Part shown: positions 7,300 through 13,814 of the stretch, in pieces
How the letters are laid out: each line of letters opens with the position of its first letter
How positions within the stretch are numbered: position 1 is the first letter of the stretch
Source of the DNA: JAAYZK01 sp964535025
Lineage (GTDB): Bacteria; Planctomycetota; Phycisphaerae; SM23-33; FEN-1343
NCBI GenBank assembly: GCA_964535025.1
Contig: CAZHRW010000047.1
Location: 1 to 13,814, forward strand
Length of the DNA stretch: 13,814 bases
Direction: 5' to 3'
The notes under the pieces: model-generated
Databases searched by the model: none
What the model saw: the letters and a program-made list of their open reading frames with translations, nothing else
Told to the model about the DNA's origin: nothing
Program-made: the position numbers and the translations under genes

Positions 7300-8343
7300 T
7301 CACGCTTTGCTGCGCTGGGCGTCCAGCGCATCGGTCAAGTCGGTCACCAGGCGCTCCAGGTCGGCCACGCGGTCGCGAAGCCTGGGCAGTTGGCGGATCA
7401 TCACCGCCTGGCGGCGGGCCTCGGCGAGCGCCGTCGCGGGCATGCCCCACACCTGCATGCCGGCGGGGATGTTCTTCGTGACCCCGCCCCGGCCGCCGAC
7501 CTGCACACCGTCGCCGAGGGTCAGGTGGCCCGCCGCGCCGGCCTGGCCGCCGAAAACGCAGTACTTGCCCGTCGTGGTCGAGCCGGCGATGCCCACCTGG
7601 GCCACCAGCAGGTTGCCCGGCCCGATCTTCGAGCCGTGCCCGATGGTCACGAGGTTGGAAAACTTGCTGCCCGAGCCCACCTCGGTGGTCCCAACGGTGG
7701 CGCGGTCGATCGTGCAGCCGGCGCCGATCTCAACGTCGTCGCCGATCCACACCCGTCCGGCCTGGGGGATCTTCTCGTGGACGCCGCCGGCGGTGGCGTA
7801 GCCGAACCCATCCTCGCCGATGACCGTGTTGGCGTGAATCGTGACGCGGGCGCCGATCTCGCAGCCGTCGTAGACGACGACATTGGGATACAACGTGCAA
7901 TTCGGCCCGACGGATGTGTCCGGGCCGATGAACACGCCGGGATAGAGCACCGTCGCGGCGCCCACGCGGGCGCCGGCGCAAACGGTCACGAACGGTCCGA
8001 CGGCGACATCGTCGGCCAGCGTCGCGGCCGGGTCGATGCTCGCGCGGGAGTCGACCCCCTCGAAGGGCGCCTGGCGGAACCCGTGCAGCAGCACCATCGC
8101 CTCGCGGAACGCCCCGTACGGGTCGGCGCAGCGGATGACGGTGACGTCCCGGCCCGTCCAGTCGTCGGCGACGATGACGGCGGCGGCGCGGGTCGTCGCC
8201 ATATACTTGGCGTACACCGGGTTGGCCAGGAAGGACACCTCCCGCGGCCCGGCGGTCGCCAGCGGCGCGGCGGCGGTCACCTCGACGGCGCCGTCGCCGA
8301 CCAGTTCGCCGCCAATCGCCTCTGCAAGTGCTTTCAGTTTCAT
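7300..8343 (-). CDS. lpxD: UDP-3-O-acylglucosamine N-acyltransferase
   Basis: Adds the N-linked acyl chain from acyl carrier protein to UDP-3-O-acylglucosamine, third step of lipid A synthesis. 347 residues. The N-terminal uridine-binding domain (about 1-100) has REVSFLANPVYAKY (34-47). A left-handed beta-helix of hexapeptide repeats follows (about 100-295), with IGEDGFGYA (175-183), KIPQAGRVWIGDDVEIGAGC (191-210), TIDRATVG and NLVTIGHGSKIG (230-241), where His236 matches the catalytic His. A C-terminal helical or coiled-coil tail spans about 310-343. I prefer ATG 8343 (MKLKALAEAIGGELVGDG); GTG 8355 is four codons upstream. Neither has a strong ribosome site. First gene of the lpxD-lpxI pair, with a promoter just upstream. 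Its presence shows that the organism makes lipid A or a similar molecule. Confidence 0.96.
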   Translation of the reverse strand: MKLKALAEAIGGELVGDGAVEVTAAAPLATAGPREVSFLANPVYAKYMATTRAAAVIVADDWTGRDVTVIRCADPYGAFREAMVLLHGFRQAPFEGVDSRASIDPAATLADDVAVGPFVTVCAGARVGAATVLYPGVFIGPDTSVGPNCTLYPNVVVYDGCEIGARVTIHANTVIGEDGFGYATAGGVHEKIPQAGRVWIGDDVEIGAGCTIDRATVGTTEVGSGSKFSNLVTIGHGSKIGPGNLLVAQVGIAGSTTTGKYCVFGGQAGAAGHLTLGDGVQVGGRGGVTKNIPAGMQVWGMPATALAEARRQAVMIRQLPRLRDRVADLERLVTDLTDALDAQRSKA

Positions 8344-8388
8344 AGCTTCGGGCACATCCGGCCCGGTTGCGCGCCGGATCAGCCCTGG

Positions 8389-8417
8389 ACCTTACCGCGT
8401 CGGCCTCCCGCCGTCAA
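8389..8417 (-). promoter_or_regulatory. Probable lpxD-lpxI promoter
   Basis: On the minus strand, TTGACG (8412-8417), a 17-bp spacer and TAAGGT (8389-8394). The -35 matches five of six sigma-70 consensus bases; the -10 matches at three including TA...T. Predicted start near 8382, giving a leader of about 39 nt before the ATG at 8343. Confidence 0.45.
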
Positions 8418-8616
8418 GCAAGACACCCACAATCCTCGGCGGCGCGGGGTGACCCGCGGAGACGACGAATCCGCCTCCCGCCGGCGGGCACGCCTCCGGC
8501 CACGGCCGGCGCCGTGGCGACCGGGCGGTCCGGTCGCCGTCTCCCGCGTCCCCCATTCGGACTTAATCGCCCGGGACGATTGTCAGGTAAATCACCTACC
8601 CTCCGAGGCATAGGCG
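8418..8616. other. Non-coding divergent intergenic segment with GC-rich palindromes
   Basis: No convincing gene in this part of the 479-bp gap between lpxD and the beta-helix gene; short open frames here have arginine/proline-rich translations typical of random GC-rich sequence. It contains the 12-bp palindrome CCCGCCGGCGGG (8477-8488), an 8-bp stem with a 4-base loop (8499-8506 with 8511-8518), a 9-bp stem with a 5-base loop (8516-8524 with 8530-8538), and a weaker 5-bp stem (8565-8569 with 8577-8581). The second and third stems overlap by three bases, so they cannot both form fully. None is followed by a T-run. Confidence 0.5.
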
Positions 8617-8666
8617 TTTTTCGTTAACTTTTTCCCTTGACGGATCCGAAGAAGGTGCCATAGAAT
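8616..8666 (+). promoter_or_regulatory. Strong sigma-70 type promoter with T-rich upstream element for the beta-helix gene
   Basis: TTGACG (8637-8642), 18-bp spacer, TAGAAT (8661-8666); five of six consensus matches in each hexamer. Directly upstream is a T-rich stretch (8616-8633, GTTTTTCGTTAACTTTTT) that resembles an UP element in otherwise GC-rich DNA. Start predicted near 8672, leaving a leader of about 150 nt before the ATG at 8823. Confidence 0.65.
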
Positions 8667-8671
8667 CCTAA

Positions 8672-8724
8672 TGGCTAACAGCAGGCTTGGAGGGAACCCA
8701 CCACGGGGCACTGCCGTTTAGCCA
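8672..8724 (+). promoter_or_regulatory. Candidate structured 5' leader element, three-helix junction
   Basis: Sits at the predicted transcript start of the beta-helix gene. Outer stem TGGCTAA (8672-8678) with TTAGCCA (8718-8724), seven perfect pairs. Inside are two hairpins back to back: TGG.GG-GAAC-CC.CCA (8688-8703, one A-A mismatch) and CGG (8704-8706) with CCG (8714-8716) around a 7-base loop. No known riboswitch consensus fits; function, if any, is unknown. The outer stem is the strongest evidence. Confidence 0.35.
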
Positions 8725-8822
8725 CCGACGTTACCGCACCGAGCATACCGGCCGCGACCCTTTGCGAAGTGGCTCGCGATGCGCTCCGGCCTTGGCGTTC
8801 CTGCCTGTGAAAGGGGTTGGCT

Positions 8823-11800
8823 ATGACGAAGATGCTTGCGCGCCCGACCATGCCGTTGCCCTGCACCCACCTTGAATCGCTCGAACCTCGATTGCTCCTC
8901 AGCGGCACCACGTACCTCGTCGACAGCCTCGGCGACGACGTCGCCGCCGACGGCCTGGTGACCTTGCGGGAGGCGCTGGAAGCGGCCAACACCAACCAAG
9001 CCGTCTTCGACGCCCCGGCCGGCAGCGCGACGGCGGCGGACATCATCACGTTCGACCCCGCCCTCACCGCCGCCGGGGCCGCCGAGATCGCCACGACGGC
9101 CGAACTGGTCATCGCCGACGACGTCGAGATCCGCGGGCCCGGGCACGACCTGCTCACACTGGACGGCGGCCTGGCCCACCGCGTGCTGCGGATCGAGGCG
9201 GGCGTGAACGCCGTCCTGTCGAGCTTCACCATCGCGCGCGGGTACGCCTCCGGCTCGGACGGCGGGGCCGGCCTGTACAGCGCCGGCGACGCCGTCCTGG
9301 AAGACATGGCCGTGGTCGACAACACAGGCAACGAGCTGGGCCACGTGGTTCACCCCCGCTTCTGGCCCTGGGGCGCCGGGATCTACAGCGCCGAAGGGGC
9401 GGCCCTAACCGTCGCCGGCTCCACCGTCGCGCGAAACGAAGGCTATCTCGGCGCGGCGATCTACCATGGCGGGACGGCACCGCTGACGATCCTCGACTGC
9501 GACATCCACGACAACGTCGCCGGCAGAACCAACGGCGGCGCGATGATCTACAGCGTCGGTGCGCTGGTCGTCGAAGGCAGCACCATCGACGACGCCGATA
9601 TCCGGTCGCTCGCCGATGCGACGATCGTCCAGAGCACCTTGCAGTCGCAGTCTTCCTGGTGGCACCAGCTCGATGTGCAGGGCAACCTGACGATCACCGA
9701 CAGCACGCTTCGCGGCGTCGACGCCGTCGCCGACGGGGTGCTCACGGTCGACCACGCCGCCTTCTTCGACAACGGCACGGCCATCACCGCACGCGGCGCC
9801 TCGGCGATTCTCACCCACTCGACCATCCTCGGCGCCGCCGTCGGCATCGAGAACAGCACGACGCTGGTCGTCGCCGACACCCTCATCGCCAACAGCCTCG
9901 AACAGGGCCTGATCAACACCGCAGACGCGACGCTGATCAACACGCAGCTCGCCTATAACGGTACGACCCGCCCCGCCCCGTACGGCGGCGGCATCGCCAA
10001 CACGGCCGAAACGGCGACGCTCACGCTCACCCAGTGCACCGTGATGGGCAACGTCGCGACCGTCGGCGGCGGGGGCATCCACGTCGCCGCCGGCGCCGTC
10101 GAACTGTTCAACACCGTGGTCGCCGACAACACGGCCGGCGGCACCGGCGCCGACATCCTCGGGCCCGTCGCCGCCACCAGCAGCCATAGCCTCGTCGGCT
10201 CCGGCGACGGCATGACGGGCATCGCGGACGGGGTCAACGGCAACCAGGTCGGCACCGACACCTGGCCCATCGATCCCCGGATGACACTCGTCCTCACCGA
10301 CGGCGTGCCCGTCCTTTACCCAAGGGCCGACAGCCCCGTCATCGACGCCGGCGACGACGCCCTGGCCGTCGATGCCGGCGGAACACCCCTGGCGACCGAC
10401 CTGGCCGGACGGCCGCGAATCGCCGGCGCCGCCGTCGACATCGGCGCCATCGAGGCCCCGACCGCCCTGGCGTCCGGCGTCGAGATCACCGAGGTCACCG
10501 ACCCGACGCTCGACCACTGGCAGATCGGCCACCGCAGCACCATCCGCTGGGACGCCGTCTGCGATCCGGCGTCCACCGTGAGCGTCTACGTCGACACCGA
10601 CGCCGTCGTCAACGGCAATGAAACCTGGCTGCTCACCGATGAACCCGCCGTCAACACACGCGGCGAGGCCCGGTGGGACAACCTCTGGGCGCCGAACGGG
10701 ACGTATCGCATCCACGTCGCCGTGACCGATCCGGCCGCCGGCGCGGTGTTCACCGACGAGAGGACCGTTGTGCTCGATGACAGCGACCGCCAGGTCTACG
10801 ACATCGACAGCCTCTCCGACGAGATCGCCTTCGACGGCGTCCTCACCCTCGGCGAGGCCCTCAGAGCCGCCAACCTGAACACCCGCGCCGGCGACGCGCC
10901 CGCCGGCAGCGCCCACGCCGTCGACGTCATCCGACTCGGCACGCACCTGGACGGCCAACTGCTGGGGAGGCCTCTGGACATCGAAGACCCGCTGCTCATC
11001 GAGGGCCCCGGCTCGGCCCTCCTGTCGATCGACGCGGGCGGCCTGCCGTGGCTGGGCGCGATCCGCTTCACCGAAGCACGGATCACCGGCCTGACGGTCC
11101 TGGACCCCGGCCCGCTGACCAACGAGGGGGGCCTGACCATGGTCGACTGTGTCGTCCAGGGCGGCGAGGGGACATTCCTCACCAACACTGCCGATTTGAA
11201 TTACGCCGTCAGCCTGACGATCCGCGACAGCATGCTTCACGATCGGTCGGGGCTTTTCATCGACGACACCGGGGCCCGACTGACCCTCGACACCACCACC
11301 TTCCGAAACGGTGACGGCGTCAAACTCATGGGCGAGGCCGTCATCACGAACAGCGTGTTCGACAATGCAGGCGGCATCGATGCACGCTACGCGGACCTCA
11401 CCGTGGACGGCTGCCTGTTCGAGGGCAACACGTCAGACGGCTTCGGCGGCGCGGTCCGCCTTTCCGGCAATGCCACGCCCGCGACGATCCGCAACTCGGT
11501 TTTCGTCGGCAACCACGCCGCCAGCCGCGGCGGGGCGATCTACGGCAACGCGTGGATCGAGCAATCCCTGTTCTACGACAACGCCGCCGACCAGACAGGC
11601 GGGGCGCTCTACCTGGTCGGGCCGTCGCAGATCGTCCAGTCCACCGTTTACGGCAACAGCGCGGGCGTCGCCTACGGCGGGATCGACAATGACGAGCCGA
11701 TCGCGATGGTCAACACCATCGTCGCCGGCAACACCGACGCCGGCGGCGTGGAGGTCGGCCCGCTGACGGCCGGGAGCGACTACAACCTGATCGGCCGCGG

Positions 11801-12356
11801 CGTCCCCGGCGCGGCGCACTCGATCATCGGCACGCCCGATGAGCCCGCCGCGGCGAATCTCGTCGTCGATGACAGCGGCCCCGTCGTCGCCGTGCGCCCG
11901 ACCGCCCTGTCGCCGGCCGTCAATGCCGGCCACGCGGCCTACGCGACGTACGCCGACGGGACGCCGATCACGACCGACCTCGGCGGCGAGGCCCGCATCG
12001 TCGACGGCGCCGTCGATCTCGGCGCCTACGAGTACCCGATCGTCTTCCGCGACCCGGACGACGACGGGGATATCGACCTGGACGACTTCGCCATCCTCAA
12101 GGCCCACTTCGGCGCCACCGACGCCACCTGGGCCGACGGCGACCTCACCGGCGACTCCGTCGTCGACCTCGACGACTTCGCCCTGCTCAAACGCCGCTTC
12201 GGCACCGCCGCCGCGGCCTCCGTCGATCACACCGACGCGCTGCGGGCCGACCTGGACGCAACCACGACCCTCCGCCGCCGCCGGGTGCGGCACACGCAGC
12301 GGCGGCAGGCGGCGACGCTGGATCTGCTCGGACTGACCGCTCTGGCACTGGGGTAA
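8823..12356 (+). CDS. Large secreted two-lobed beta-helix surface protein: LEPR motif, CSLREA-like segments, choice-of-anchor-Q-like ends, dockerin
   Basis: 1177-residue protein, probably exported or cell-surface; molecular function unknown. N-terminus carries the LESLEPRLLLSG motif (17-28), seen in many large planctomycete surface proteins (LEPR-XLL type), in place of a classical signal peptide. Lobe 1 (about 29-545): a CSLREA-like opening (31-57, VDSLGDD...VTLREALEAAN), right-handed parallel beta-helix repeats (about 95-440, many GGG.IH and GAGIYSA turns) and a choice-of-anchor-Q-like end SPVIDAG...VDIGAIEA (504-545). A separate beta-sandwich-like domain follows (about 551-652). Lobe 2 (656-1072) repeats the plan: VYDIDSLSDE...LTLGEALRAANLN, beta-helix, SPAVNAG...VDLGAYEYP. 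A type I-like dockerin spans 1077-1127 with two Ca-binding loops, DPDDDGDIDLDDF and DLTGDSVVDLDDF. The tail is RRRRVRHTQRRQ then DLLGLTALALG. Start is ATG 8823, with AAAGGGG 6 nt upstream. Own strong promoter; no operon partner. Confidence 0.9.
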   Translation: MTKMLARPTMPLPCTHLESLEPRLLLSGTTYLVDSLGDDVAADGLVTLREALEAANTNQAVFDAPAGSATAADIITFDPALTAAGAAEIATTAELVIADDVEIRGPGHDLLTLDGGLAHRVLRIEAGVNAVLSSFTIARGYASGSDGGAGLYSAGDAVLEDMAVVDNTGNELGHVVHPRFWPWGAGIYSAEGAALTVAGSTVARNEGYLGAAIYHGGTAPLTILDCDIHDNVAGRTNGGAMIYSVGALVVEGSTIDDADIRSLADATIVQSTLQSQSSWWHQLDVQGNLTITDSTLRGVDAVADGVLTVDHAAFFDNGTAITARGASAILTHSTILGAAVGIENSTTLVVADTLIANSLEQGLINTADATLINTQLAYNGTTRPAPYGGGIANTAETATLTLTQCTVMGNVATVGGGGIHVAAGAVELFNTVVADNTAGGTGADILGPVAATSSHSLVGSGDGMTGIADGVNGNQVGTDTWPIDPRMTLVLTDGVPVLYPRADSPVIDAGDDALAVDAGGTPLATDLAGRPRIAGAAVDIGAIEAPTALASGVEITEVTDPTLDHWQIGHRSTIRWDAVCDPASTVSVYVDTDAVVNGNETWLLTDEPAVNTRGEARWDNLWAPNGTYRIHVAVTDPAAGAVFTDERTVVLDDSDRQVYDIDSLSDEIAFDGVLTLGEALRAANLNTRAGDAPAGSAHAVDVIRLGTHLDGQLLGRPLDIEDPLLIEGPGSALLSIDAGGLPWLGAIRFTEARITGLTVLDPGPLTNEGGLTMVDCVVQGGEGTFLTNTADLNYAVSLTIRDSMLHDRSGLFIDDTGARLTLDTTTFRNGDGVKLMGEAVITNSVFDNAGGIDARYADLTVDGCLFEGNTSDGFGGAVRLSGNATPATIRNSVFVGNHAASRGGAIYGNAWIEQSLFYDNAADQTGGALYLVGPSQIVQSTVYGNSAGVAYGGIDNDEPIAMVNTIVAGNTDAGGVEVGPLTAGSDYNLIGRGVPGAAHSIIGTPDEPAAANLVVDDSGPVVAVRPTALSPAVNAGHAAYATYADGTPITTDLGGEARIVDGAVDLGAYEYPIVFRDPDDDGDIDLDDFAILKAHFGATDATWADGDLTGDSVVDLDDFALLKRRFGTAAAASVDHTDALRADLDATTTLRRRRVRHTQRRQAATLDLLGLTALALG

Positions 12357-12359
12357 GAC

Positions 12360-12459
12360 GGACGGCAGGGACAGGCTGGACGGCATGGACAGGCCCGAGG
12401 CGATTCGTCCATGCCGTCCATGAGTTTATCCGGTCCCAAGCGTCCATACGGTCCGTGGT
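12360..12459. repeat. Inverted arrays of 9-bp GGAC-type units between convergent genes
   Basis: Four direct units GGACGGCAG, GGACAGGCT, GGACGGCAT, GGACAGGCC (12360-12395) form two 18-bp copies that agree at 16 of 18 bases. The same unit family appears in the opposite orientation as GTCCATGCC and GTCCATGAG (12407-12424), then, after 17 bp, GTCCATACG and GTCCGTGGT (12442-12459). They fill most of the 121-bp gap between the beta-helix gene and the photolyase gene. Confidence 0.8.
12377..12420. terminator. 14-bp perfect hairpin, likely transcription end for the convergent pair
   Basis: TGGACGGCATGGAC (12377-12390), 16-base loop, GTCCATGCCGTCCA (12407-12420). It starts 21 bp after the beta-helix stop codon. 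On the + strand TGAGTTTATC follows, only a weak T-rich tail; on the - strand no T-run follows. The position suggests it terminates or protects the + transcript; a classical intrinsic terminator is not proven. The long loop is atypical. Confidence 0.45.
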
Positions 12460-12477
12460 TCGGTTCGGCCGTTCAAC

Positions 12478-13814
12478 TCACCGCCCGATCATCGCATCCA
12501 CCCGCCGGATGTAGGCGTCCATGTCGTACTTGCGCTCCAGTCCGCCGGCGGTCATGGTGCGGACGGTGCCGAAGACGGGCCGCTCGGCCCAGGGGCGGTC
12601 GTGGAGGCCGAAGCACCAGGCGACGTTGGCGAACGACAGCGGGTCGCGGCCGTCGAGGAACCAGCGGTTGTCCATCGCCAGCAGCCGCCGGAACGCCGCG
12701 GCGGGCGAGCGGGTCCATTCGAGGACCTTCTTGCCCCAGTACATCCGCAGCGTGTTGTGCATGATGCCCGTGTGGGTCATCTCCCGCATCGCGGCGTTCC
12801 AATAGGGGTCGTCGGTCTCGGCGGCTTCGAGCTGCCGCATCGTGTACACCGCCGGACGGCGGTCCCGGCGGTGGGCGTCCAGCGTGCCGCGGGCCCACCC
12901 CGGCAGGGCGCGCCAGGAGGCGTAATCGGCCGTGTAGTGCACGTAGTTGATGCACAGCTCGCGGCGGACGATCAGCTCCTCCCAAAAGGCCTCCCGGGCG
13001 GCGTCGGGGATAGTGCGGCGGCCGCCCCGCCTGACGGCCAGGGCCACCTGCACGGGGGAGATCTGCCCGAAGTGCAGGTAGGGGCTCAGGTGCGACTGGA
13101 CGTCGAGCGCCGGGTCGCCCCGGTGCGTGTGGTAGCGCCGCAGGTCGCCGGCGACGAACGCCTCCAGCCGCCGCAGCGCCTCGCTGAGCCCGCCGCGGTA
13201 GTGCTGCCAGACGCCGGCGACGTCGCGGCTTACCTCCAGCCTCGCCAGGATCGCCCGCGGGTCGGCCAGGTCCAGCCCGTCGGCGGCCAGGTCGAGCGAA
13301 TCGCGCTTCAGTGTCGGCTCCTCGAGCGCCTTGAGGTACTCGTCGAGGTGGCGGTGGAGCTTCGGGCGGATCGTCCTGGCGGCGTACTCGCGGTGGTCCG
13401 AGACGACCGCGACGGGCACGACCACATCCGCCTCCACCTGCGTCAGGCGGCACGGGGCGGCCCGCGCGACGTCGCGGCGCCACCGTCGCGGCACCGCCGT
13501 GTAGGCCGCATCCGTCACCACCAGCGCCGCGTCGGCCGCCAGGGCCGACACGACCGCCGGCGGCTCGCCCCGACGGACGAGAAGGCGGATGCCCCGCTCG
13601 GCCAGGGCCGCCTGCGTCTCGCTCAGCCCCTCCAGCATGAACGCGTAATGCCGCGCGTTGGCGCCGGGGTAGGCGTCCGTCAGGGCGAACACCGCCAGCA
13701 GCGGCACGCCCCGCTCGTTGGCCCGCTCGACGGCGTAGGCCAGGGCGTGGTTGAACGTCGCCCGCTGCGACGCCTGCATCCAGTACAACACGTAGCGCCC
13801 CCGCCGCGGCGGCG
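12478..13814 (-). CDS. phr: Class II CPD photolyase (deoxyribodipyrimidine photo-lyase), 5' partial
   Basis: FAD enzyme that uses light to split cyclobutane pyrimidine dimers in DNA. Class II is shown by YWMQASQR at the N-terminus, YPGANARHYAFMLEGL (41-56), SHLSPYLHFGQISP (233-246), ELIVRRELCINY (272-283), DPYWNAAMREMTHTGIMHN (328-346), RMYWGKKVLEW (349-359), FLDGRDP (378-384), HDRPWAERPVFGTVR (397-411) and LERKYDMDAYI (418-428). Residues are counted from the in-frame GTG at 13791. The frame continues upstream as PPRRGRY, and class II proteins usually have residues before this point, so the true start is probably outside the window. Two bases of the flavin-site signature differ from the usual reading: family sequences as I recall them read LND.Y.LDGRDPNGY, this one MDNRWFLDGRDPLSF. 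Convergent with the beta-helix gene. Confidence 0.94.
   Translation of the reverse strand, partial: PPRRGRYVLYWMQASQRATFNHALAYAVERANERGVPLLAVFALTDAYPGANARHYAFMLEGLSETQAALAERGIRLLVRRGEPPAVVSALAADAALVVTDAAYTAVPRRWRRDVARAAPCRLTQVEADVVVPVAVVSDHREYAARTIRPKLHRHLDEYLKALEEPTLKRDSLDLAADGLDLADPRAILARLEVSRDVAGVWQHYRGGLSEALRRLEAFVAGDLRRYHTHRGDPALDVQSHLSPYLHFGQISPVQVALAVRRGGRRTIPDAAREAFWEELIVRRELCINYVHYTADYASWRALPGWARGTLDAHRRDRRPAVYTMRQLEAAETDDPYWNAAMREMTHTGIMHNTLRMYWGKKVLEWTRSPAAAFRRLLAMDNRWFLDGRDPLSFANVAWCFGLHDRPWAERPVFGTVRTMTAGGLERKYDMDAYIRRVDAMIGR

Noticed and set aside
6445..8613. 722-residue open frame on the plus strand across lpxI and lpxD
   Set aside because: Antisense shadow; the minus strand carries two recognisable lipid A enzymes over the same interval, and the plus translation has no family motif.
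8367..8627. Short open frames in the lpxD/beta-helix gap on both strands (86 and 65 residues)
   Set aside because: Arg/Pro/Gly-rich translations without ribosome sites. The region is better explained by promoters and palindromes.
8692..8716. GGGAACCC...CGGGGCACTGCCG in the leader, reminiscent of part of a cobalamin riboswitch
   Set aside because: No B12-box match, the element is far too short and the adjoining conserved helices are absent. The resemblance is likely coincidence.
9405..11240. 611-residue open frame on the minus strand across the beta-helix gene
   Set aside because: Its translation is a low-complexity Gly/Asp/Val/Arg-rich shadow of a GC-rich coding strand. The + strand frame shows clear beta-helix, CSLREA and dockerin motifs.

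Overview
The window is about 13.8 kb of strongly GC-rich bacterial DNA holding eight protein-coding genes; two run off the window edges. I see no tRNA, rRNA, CRISPR array, transposase or phage gene. The likely source is a Planctomycetota bacterium, possibly of the Phycisphaerae type. The main evidence is a giant secreted beta-helix protein with an N-terminal LEPRLLLSG motif, two CSLREA-like segments, two choice-of-anchor-Q-like segments and a C-terminal dockerin. Lipid A genes lpxD and lpxI show a Gram-negative outer membrane. Short AT-rich or GGAC-type tandem repeats between genes also fit. The assignment is inference; no rRNA is present to confirm it.

Layout from left to right. Positions 3-3068 (+) encode a family 5 (oligopeptide/dipeptide type) ABC transporter solute-binding protein. 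It is unusually long because two related helical modules are inserted in it. Its 5' end lies outside the window. It converges, with an 8-bp gap, on dinB (DNA polymerase IV, 3077-4231, -). Upstream of dinB is a 14-copy heptamer array (4316-4413) whose last unit supplies the stop codon of a YwaF/TIGR02206-type membrane protein gene (4411-5106, -). That gene follows queA (5144-6208, -; tRNA queuosine synthesis) by 37 bp, with a small perfect hairpin between them. A 211-bp gap with one consensus DnaA box separates queA from lpxI (6420-7289 or 7331, -). lpxI is next to or overlaps lpxD (7300-8343, -); the two form a lipid A operon with a recognisable promoter.

A 479-bp divergent intergenic region (8344-8822) holds the lpxD promoter, a cluster of GC-rich palindromes, and a near-consensus promoter with a T-rich upstream element firing rightward. 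The rightward transcript starts with a leader that can fold into a compact three-helix element. It then encodes the 1177-residue beta-helix/dockerin protein (8823-12356, +). That gene converges on a class II CPD photolyase (12478 to the right edge, -). The 121-bp gap between them carries 9-bp GGAC repeats in both orientations that make a 14-bp perfect hairpin.

Most genes are housekeeping or repair: translesion polymerase, photolyase, tRNA modification and lipid A synthesis. dinB and phr are both DNA damage tolerance or repair genes but are not adjacent. The most unusual items are the duplicated insert in the solute-binding protein, the structured leader plus two-lobed surface protein, the two kinds of intergenic repeat, and changes in the photolyase flavin-site motif.
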